Below are positions 57,746 to 64,000 of a DNA stretch of 64,000 nucleotides, in pieces. This DNA is from Cordia subcordata (Eukaryota; Streptophyta; Magnoliopsida; Boraginales; Cordiaceae). Positions within the stretch are counted from its first letter, which is position 1, and the number at the start of each line of letters is the position of its first letter. The notes beneath the pieces were generated by a model. The model saw nothing but the letters and a program-made list of their open reading frames with translations. It did not search any database and was not told the origin of the DNA. Where the stretch lies: contig JAPTOF010000019.1 of NCBI GenBank assembly GCA_028554755.1, forward strand, positions 7,884,001 through 7,948,000, written 5' to 3'. A program made the translations under genes and the position numbers.

Positions 57746-58536
57746 AACTTTAAGAGCAAGGATATTTTTTTTATTTTATTAAAAAATATAATCCCGAATG
57801 TATAGACACACCATACATTATGCTACACAAAAAGTTTTAGAAAAAGCACCACTACTCATAGTCTAGACTTATTAAAAAAGTATCTGTGGTTTAATGTGTA
57901 ATGTCCTTATATATTCGGATGTTATAGTATTTTAAATAAAATAAAAGGACAAAAATAAAAATTGTGCTGTAATTTTTTTTTTTCTGTCTATGTATTGATG
58001 TAGTATAATCTTTTTAATAAAATAGAAAGACAAGTATAGCCAAAGTTTTGTGGCATAATGTGTAGTGAGTCTATATATGTATTAGGAGATAGTTGTTTTA
58101 AAAAATTAAATAAAAAAAAATATACAAAAACTTTTATGGTGTAATGTTTAATATATCTCTATACTGGATTATAATTTTTTATCACTAAACTAAAAAAGAA
58201 AATGCAACAAAATTTTGTAGTGTAATATATGGGGTGTGCCTTGAGCAGGGAAATCTTTTAATAAAATAAAAAGACATAAATCTTTATCATTTAAGGTTTT
58301 GTTTAAAACAATTTAATATGATAGAGGAATTTAAGCAATATAAAAAGTTCATAAGAAGTTTGGGTTTTATTTAATATTCTCAACTGGATGCAGATTTCCT
58401 AAAATATCGACTCAAATCTCACTCAATATTCGTTTTAAAAACTACGTATTTTCCTAATTGATGCTCCTAAAAACTAGACAATATAAGTTCAATAAGCTAT
58501 GTAGTTAGAGGTAAGACACCTTTGCATTTGTAAAAG
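57746..58536. repeat. Degenerate tandem repeat, about 80-bp unit, plus spacer
   Basis: From about 57860 to 58290 a unit recurs around five times. Each unit carries a TTTTGTGGTGTAATGTGTAAT-like core (57885, 57963, 58045, 58133, 58211), then a TCTATATAT segment and a TTTTTAATAAAATAAAAAGAC segment. 58300-58536 shows nothing recognisable. Confidence 0.6.
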
Positions 58537-59483
58537 GGGAGAAAGATATTTTAATCCTTGAATTTTGAACAAATTTTTAAATAAGTCTTTCAACTATGGA
58601 AATATTTTTTTTAATCCCTCAAGTTAATAAATAATTATCAAAATGAATAGTCAACCATTTATTTATTGAGAAAACCCCAAAATACCCTTGAGTAACTTTT
58701 ATATATATTTGGTTCGGTGTTTGGTAGCACTACAAAATAAGTTAATTGGAAAACATTTTTCGGTCAACAAAATACCTTCGTTATAAATAAAAGAAAATAT
58801 TTTTCAGTGGTCAAGAAGACAAAATATTTTTTGTACAGTAATTTCCTCTCTTTTTCTTTCACTAGGCCTCCCTTTCCCCCACCCTTCCCACCAACCCCAA
58901 CCTTAACCTCACCCCTACATCTACCCCTTTGAAAAATACAAAATTAAAAGTAAAAAAAAATTAAAAATTAAAAATTATTTCAATTACTCTTTAAATAATA
59001 TTTTTTAAAGAGTATCGAAAAAATTAATTTTTATTTTTTACTTTTTATTTTTTTAAAGGGGTAAGGGTGAGGTGGGGTGGGGGATGGAGATGAGGGGAGT
59101 GTAAGCCTAGTGGAAGAAAAAGAGAGGTAGTTATTGTGTGAAAAATATTTTTGTATTTTTGGCCAACTAAAAATATTTTCTTTCATTATAACTGAAGTTT
59201 TTTGTTGATCAAAAAATATTTATAGTTGACTTATTTTTTCGTACTACCAAACCCCAAAAAATAAAAAATTATTTTCAGAAAAATATTTTCTAGTAAACAA
59301 TAGAGCCCAAATACATATAAAAATTGTTCAAGGGTATTTTGGAGTTTTCAAACAAGTCAAATGGTTGACTATTAATTTTGATAATTATTTATTATCTTGA
59401 GGGACTAAAAAAGATATTTTTCATAGTAGAGGAATCTATTTGGAAATTTATTCTAAATTCAGGAACTAAAATATCTTTTTTCC
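58537..59483. mobile_element. Foldback element, 947 bp, nearly palindromic throughout
   Basis: The left end GGGAGAAAGATATTTTAATCC and the minus-strand right end GGAAAAAAGATATTTTAGTTCC are inverted copies, and the pairing continues almost to the centre near 59010. Paired blocks include AACCCCAAAATACCCTTGAG (58669-58690) with CAAGGGTATTTTGGAG (59329-59344), and the pyrimidine-rich 58850-58930 with the purine-rich 59055-59130. A 10-bp flank TTTGTAAAAG (58527-58536) recurs as TTTCTAAAAG (59484-59493). Target length and structure suggest a MULE-type foldback. No coding region. Confidence 0.82.
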
Positions 59484-59493
59484 TTTCTAAAAG

Positions 59494-60640
59494 CAAAGAA
59501 GAATAATGTAGTAGCAATGGTTATATGCCAGGACGGCATCAAAGGAATTAACCATACATCACATTATTCGTTTTTTATAAAATGTAATATTGTACTTAAT
59601 AAGATTAATTAAATAATTTTATATAAAAATTGTCATTTGAAGACTCCCACAACTCAATGTCCATTCTCTATAGGATTCAAACCCAGGTCATTATTTTTTG
59701 GAAAGGTAGACTCAACCAATTTAACTATCCCTAATCTTTTTTTTATAAAAATACTGAGATAACAATTTCTCATTATAATTTTAATTATTTTTATTAAATA
59801 TAATCCAACTCTTAAATGAAAAAATGGTTGAAAATGATAAATTTAATATAAGAATGACTAAAAATGATAAATTTTTATATAAAAAATAATAATAACCTTA
59901 ACTCGTTTAATATTGTACTTGTTAAAAAAATCACATATTATTATGGACTATTGCACGTGCGGCAAAACATTTATTGGATTACTTAATATTGTGTTGGGCG
60001 GTGCCGTGACAAGTTCTCCATAGGCCAAAGTTGACATGGCCAACCAAGGTTAACAGAGCTCTTCTAGTAGGTCATGAAGCTCGGAAAAGAGTAGGTTCAC
60101 CGGATACGGAAAAAGAAAGAAATGGAAGGCGGCAGTACAGATTATGATGGACATTTAGCCGAATAGGCATCTGACTAATGGACATTTCCACTTTTCAGGG
60201 TTTTAGAGGGCCCTGAATGTTGTGTTGATGATCAGGCGCTCGAGACATTCGTTTCCGTTTTGGTGCGTGCGTGAGATAGAGGGCGTTGCAGTAGAATTCA
60301 ACCTACTTTTATGGGTAGTTTGGGTAGTTTAAAATTTTTAAGAAAATTATAATAATGACGGATTTTTTTAATAGCAAAGGGGTCTTATGCACTTTTAACG
60401 ACTATAAGGAGATTATGTGTGATTTTTTAGATCAAGGGGATCTGATATACTTTGATAGATTATAAGGATTTGGTACATTTTACGCTTATGGTTATAGTTT
60501 TTTTTTTTTGCCGCAATGGTAACATGTTTTTTCTTTATTTGAATTGTTTAGTGTTGTTTGAAGTGAATGAACCTACTGCATCAGAAAATTTCCTCTTGTG
60601 GGATTAGACGGTATTGAACTAGTCTTTGTATTTTTCTTTT
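59494..60640. other. Spacer with half of a MULE-type terminal repeat
   Basis: 59494-60000 is AT-rich without features. 60000-60295 is GC-richer but has no ORF or recognised similarity. 60340-60490 (AAGGGGTCTTATGCACTT, ATCAAGGGGATCTGATATAC, GATTATAAGGATTTGGTAC) resembles the right terminal repeat of the 13666-14967 element, without a partner arm. The rest is AT-rich. Confidence 0.5.
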
Positions 60641-61581
60641 TTCGTTGAATAAAATCTCGTTGAATTTTGCAAAAGGAAATATTCCATTTGCTTTTGTTTA
60701 TCAATTCTTGATATACTAATTTGAAAGTCAAACTGTATTTGTAAGAATTGTCTTAAATTACTTTTACAAAGTCAAACTTTATTTGTTTACCGATTTTTGA
60801 TATACTAATTCTAAGATTGTCTGACTTTCATTATTTTTGACTTTCATGGGACTCTTAACCAATGATATTTTTCCTTCGGGTTAAATTACTCAATGATATT
60901 GATTGTAAACAAGTACTTCGTCGGGAATCGTTATCATTATAGAAGAACTTTCTCATTACATGTATCTTATGCCGATAATGCAACATAGCGACTGAAGAGT
61001 AACAACGTTAGAGAAACTTGGCATCTTGCGTGGCTCGTATTACACATATAAAAAATTTTACATAAAAAAATTTTAAAAATCAAGTTTATTATATAATTAG
61101 GTTATTTTTTATATTAATTAACTGATTTTGATGATAGAATTTTTGATGTGACCCGTCCAACGATTAATTACCTTGACCATCTCCGAAGTTTCTCGGCCAT
61201 CTTGTCCACGTGCGATTCTTGGCCATCTTGGAAGTTTCTCCACTTCAAACTATCTTGAAATGAACGGTGTGTGTTCTTTCAAACAATTTCAGCATAACAA
61301 ATTAATGATTTTGTTTCGAGTGCATTTCTGGGGGAGGGTGCACCCTATAATATAGGGGGAAATAGGCAGGAATTTTATGATATAGGCAAAAATTTATATA
61401 ATAAATAAATATATTGTTACGTAAAATAATTGATGAATATATTTTTACCTTAGCATGATAAATAGGAAATAAACTTCATTGTAGAAGTAATTGATTAATT
61501 AAAGATGGTTGACTTTTCCCGAACATCTGGCGAGGATTATATATAGAAATGGTTATTTCATTTCCTAGAGCATCTCATCCT

Positions 61582-61632
<51 letters not shown>

Positions 61633-61700
61633 AAGTAGCGCACTCACCTGACAAAGTCAAGCGCAAAACTTAGTCAACCAAATTCTTCTGGATAACTCTC

Positions 61701-61717
61701 GCTATATATATATATTC
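61701..61717 (+). promoter_or_regulatory. TATA-type element of LFS-like gene 3
   Basis: GCTATATATATATATTC sits about 92 bases before the ATG, with more TA repeats than in the other copies. The CAGTTGATG that follows is conserved. Confidence 0.5.
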
Positions 61718-61808
61718 AGTTGATGTTTGGCTAATGTTTCACAGCAAATCATCTTCCTCTTATAAGCCACCTTTTGCTTCCTTCATTGCCCAAACCAAAA
61801 ACACAAAA

Positions 61809-62363
61809 ATGATGCAGCTTCTCCGTTCCTCTCTAATGGCGACTCTTCTTCTCTTTCTGTTTTCAGCTCAAAATCTTATGGCGACTCAAGAACAGCCGAA
61901 ATGGGAAATCAACTTGAGTGCAAAAATAATTGGTCCAACAGCAGACAAAGTATGGCCTCTTGTGGCAAATTTTTGCGACCTTTACAAAATATTTCCAACT
62001 AATTTATCTTTCTGTGTCAAAGGAGTTCCAGGCAAGTTTGGCCAAATTCGTTACTCTGCAGTTAAGACGCCATCGCCATCAGATGGCAACACGACCATCG
62101 TTTTGTGGGCTGAAGAAGAGTTGCTAACAATAGATCAGACTAGACGTTTGATCACCTATCGATTCTTGCGTAATAATAGGGGAGCCACGAGGTTTGTTGG
62201 AACTATGCAAATTTTGCCAATTGATGATTACATTTGTCAATTTAAGTGGTCAATTGTAGCTGCTCCTATTAATGGAACCACTTACGAAGCTTTTGTTGCT
62301 GGAATCACCTCGATGCGTGACCAGATGGTGGAGAAAATCCAGAACTTATTCAGAGAGAATTAG
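61809..62363 (+). CDS. Lachrymatory-factor-synthase-like protein (polyketide cyclase/Bet v 1 fold), copy 3
   Basis: Encodes 184 residues from the conserved ATG at 61809; a longer in-frame ORF from 61734 reads what is 5' leader in the other copies. One residue is lost in the leader (Q-N-L-M in place of Q-T-D-L-M). Arg81 and Glu103 match the onion LFS catalytic positions by eye. The stop codon used in copies 1 and 2 (TTC TGA) reads TTC AGA here, so the protein gains R-E-N before a TAG. Putative N-glycosylation sites are at 35, 65, 94 and 155, one of them new. This is the most diverged copy, with changes clustered at about residues 71-77 and 105-130. Substrate unknown. Confidence 0.86.
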   Translation: MMQLLRSSLMATLLLFLFSAQNLMATQEQPKWEINLSAKIIGPTADKVWPLVANFCDLYKIFPTNLSFCVKGVPGKFGQIRYSAVKTPSPSDGNTTIVLWAEEELLTIDQTRRLITYRFLRNNRGATRFVGTMQILPIDDYICQFKWSIVAAPINGTTYEAFVAGITSMRDQMVEKIQNLFREN

Positions 62364-62770
62364 TCAATGGAGTTCACTTTCATGTCTAATTGTATTATTA
62401 AAAATCTATGGTTTAGTGTTGTAATGTAAGTGGGTTCAAATTATTGTTCCTTGTAAACATATTACTGATATGTAATTGTTCGTATTGATTATAAACATAT
62501 GTACTGATATGTAATAAATTTAATAATTTATTTTAAATGAAAATGATGTATATATAACTCTCTTAAAAAGTAGATGTTTTAAAATAAAGAAAAATATATT
62601 AATATCAAATTTCTGCGAAAGATTTTGATATTGCTTGTCAAAATATATATAAATTAAGCTACTAAATCTCTATACAAAATCTTGAAATAGCTTGAAAAAA
62701 AAAATTAAACACTAAAATTTGATGCTATTAACTCAAGAATTTCAGAAAGTCAAGAGTTCAGTGCTGCACA

Positions 62771-63613
62771 TAGGGGTGGGAATCGGACTGGATATTCGGA
62801 TACTAGATATTTGGATATCAGATTGAAAAACTAAGTATCTGATCGGATAGCTAAAAACTACCTATCAGACCGGATACCAGATTTTTGGATAGCGGATAGT
62901 TCGGATACGGATTTTCAGACATTTTTTAATAAACTAAAAAAATTCAAATCCTGGCTATTATTTTAAATATCTTTTTGAAATTATCGATTCTTAGGTAAAT
63001 AACTCGCTTTTTAAAATGAAAAAACGAGACATTGACATAAAATGAAAACATAATCCTTGACAAAGCCATACAATATAAGGCACATAGAAAATACGCCAAT
63101 ATTTAGATATAAGAGTTAAATAAAAAATATAGTCTCTGCCTCTACTTAGAAAACACACAAAAAGCTTGAATGCGCTCCATACTACACACATTAAATAAAA
63201 AGTCTGCACAATCCACAATCCATATTCCGCACATACCAAATACAAAGTCTATATGTTTACAATCCATCGTCCAATCCATACTCCACAAACATTAAATAAA
63301 GTTTAAAGTTTTTAACATAAGAAACATGACAAGATAATTTTCAGTGAATTGCACTTTCAAGTCTTGAGTCTTGACTTTTGTTGACTAGTATATTATATTA
63401 TTTTAATTAAAAAAAAAGTTCAGGTAATCTGATATCCGAACGGGTAGCAAAATTGTTACCCGATATCCTACCCGAATATCCGAAAAAATTTTGGATATCA
63501 GATTAGATATATTTGAAATCCGAAAAAAGCTTTTTTTACCTATCCATTCGGATGCGGATGCGGATGCGGATGCGGATGAGGGTTCGGATACGGATTGGAT
63601 AGTCCCACCCCTA
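62771..63613. mobile_element. hAT-type element (843 bp), non-autonomous
   Basis: Begins TAGGGGTGGGAATCGG and ends TAGTCCCACCCCTA, inverted ends of the hAT kind, and is flanked by GCTGCACA (62763-62770) and GCTGCATT (63614-63621), an imperfect 8-bp target copy. Subterminal regions are rich in CGGATA/TATCCG motifs in both orientations, and four GGATGC units sit at about 63549-63577. The inner ORF at 62991-63245 (minus) has no recognised similarity. It interrupts the 3' flank of LFS-like gene 3. Confidence 0.83.
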
Positions 63614-63667
63614 GCTGCATTTAAAACATTAAATGGAGATGTGTTTAATTTTTAATGAGAAGGACTA

Positions 63668-63890
63668 GGGGCCTATTTGGATTGACTTTTTTTTCAGGAA
63701 AAAATATTTTTTTCTTGAAAAAGTTATATTACTTTTGCAATAGCTACTTGATTTGTTTTTCAAAAAAGTTAAAACTCTGAAAAAAGATTAAATACAGCTT
63801 TTTTTAAAAGTTAGAATTTTCAACTTCTAAAAAAAATTATTTTCCAAAAGCTATTAAAAAAAACGTTTTTAAAAAAGTCAATCCAGAGCC
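63668..63890. mobile_element. PIF/Harbinger-like MITE, copy 3 (223 bp)
   Basis: Ends are GGGGCCTATTTGGATTGAC and GTCAATCCAGAGCC, flanked by the 3-bp duplication CTA (63665-63667 and 63891-63893). Module L keeps the empty site (GGACTAAAGAGG near 19986), which fixes the borders. Confidence 0.85.
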
Positions 63891-64000
63891 CTAAAGTGGA
63901 CGAGAGAGGGTATGTTTCTTGACGTGTGAAAATAAGGTATATAGTTTCGAAATGAAAAGAGGGTTTATATATGTGTAGTTTTGGTGATGGGATTTATCAG

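Larger units (their letters stand above)
60640..64000 (+). repeat. Duplicated module R (LFS-like gene 3 with flanks), runs off the window
   Basis: Aligns in part with modules L and M: 60690-60960 with 17490-17790, 61200-61350 with 18350-18475, the gene, and 62364-64000 with 19371-20110 apart from inserted elements. It is more diverged than L and M are from each other. The match continues to the last base (TTTATATATGTGTAGTTTTGG versus 20060-20080), so the module extends beyond the window. A (AT)n run of about 45 bp lies at 61588-61630. Confidence 0.8.

Noticed and set aside
60000..60300. GC-richer stretch considered as a gene exon
   Set aside because: No open frame of useful length and no recognisable motif on either strand.
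61734..61808. 25-residue N-terminal extension of LFS-like gene 3
   Set aside because: The equivalent sequence is 5' leader in the other copies; the ATG at 61809 is the conserved start.

Overview
This window is nuclear DNA of a flowering plant, almost certainly a eudicot. It is AT-rich with sparse, short, intronless genes, and most of the DNA is transposon-derived (Mutator-like, CACTA, hAT, PIF/Harbinger-like, Ty3, copia, LINE). It also carries a plastid rpoC2 fragment inserted in nuclear DNA. I cannot name the species from sequence alone.

Only five protein genes look intact, and they belong to two families that alternate along the window. Two are DUF241 genes (2917-3804, plus strand; 50286-51179, minus strand). 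Three encode small proteins of the lachrymatory-factor-synthase-like / polyketide-cyclase (Bet v 1/START-fold) family (18822-19370, 46850-47398, 61809-62363, all plus). Three more DUF241 copies are broken: near 11391-13380, 27087-28620 and a 3' scrap at 21849-22140. Flanking DNA is duplicated with the genes. The modules at about 16.7-21.6 kb, 45.0-50.3 kb and 60.6-64.0 kb are copies of one LFS-like unit. DUF241 promoter and 3'-flank sequence turns up next to LFS-like genes even where the DUF241 body is missing. The cluster therefore seems to have grown by duplication, inversion and loss of a DUF241 + LFS-like module.

Layout. 0-2.6 kb: decayed MULE transposase and AAT microsatellites. 2.6-4.9 kb: intact DUF241 gene A with a CACTA miniature element in its 3' flank. 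4.9-11.3 kb: large AT-rich element with a nested foldback insertion. 11.3-16.1 kb: DUF241 pseudogene B, split just after its start codon by a 1333-bp solo LTR, then a 0.66-kb tandem duplication, one copy of which holds a 1302-bp MULE-type foldback element. 16.7-22.1 kb: LFS-like gene 1 and a DUF241 scrap. 23.2-26.1 kb: another AT-rich element. 26.5-29.4 kb: DUF241 pseudogene C. 29.7-33.2 kb: LINE remnant on the minus strand, interrupted by an insertion with a minisatellite. 33.3-34.2 kb: TIR element with a GC-richer core. 35.2-36.7 kb: tandem duplication. 36.75-42.29 kb: complete but disabled Ty3 element. 42.8-44.9 kb: inverted copy of the 8-10 kb element. 45-51.5 kb: LFS-like gene 2 and intact DUF241 gene D facing each other. 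52.6-52.9 kb: rpoC2 fragment. 52.9-57.7 kb: CACTA-type element carrying a full-length copia-type element. 58.5-59.5 kb: near-perfect 947-bp foldback. 60.6-64 kb: LFS-like gene 3 with a hAT element and a MITE.

Duplicated segments act as internal controls here: several insertions are bounded because a sister copy in the same window keeps the empty site. No RNA gene or CRISPR array was found. I did not find a convincing new multi-gene system. The most unusual points are the mixed DUF241/LFS-like cluster, the secretory-type N-terminus of the LFS-like proteins, and the nested, empty-site-dated transposon insertions.
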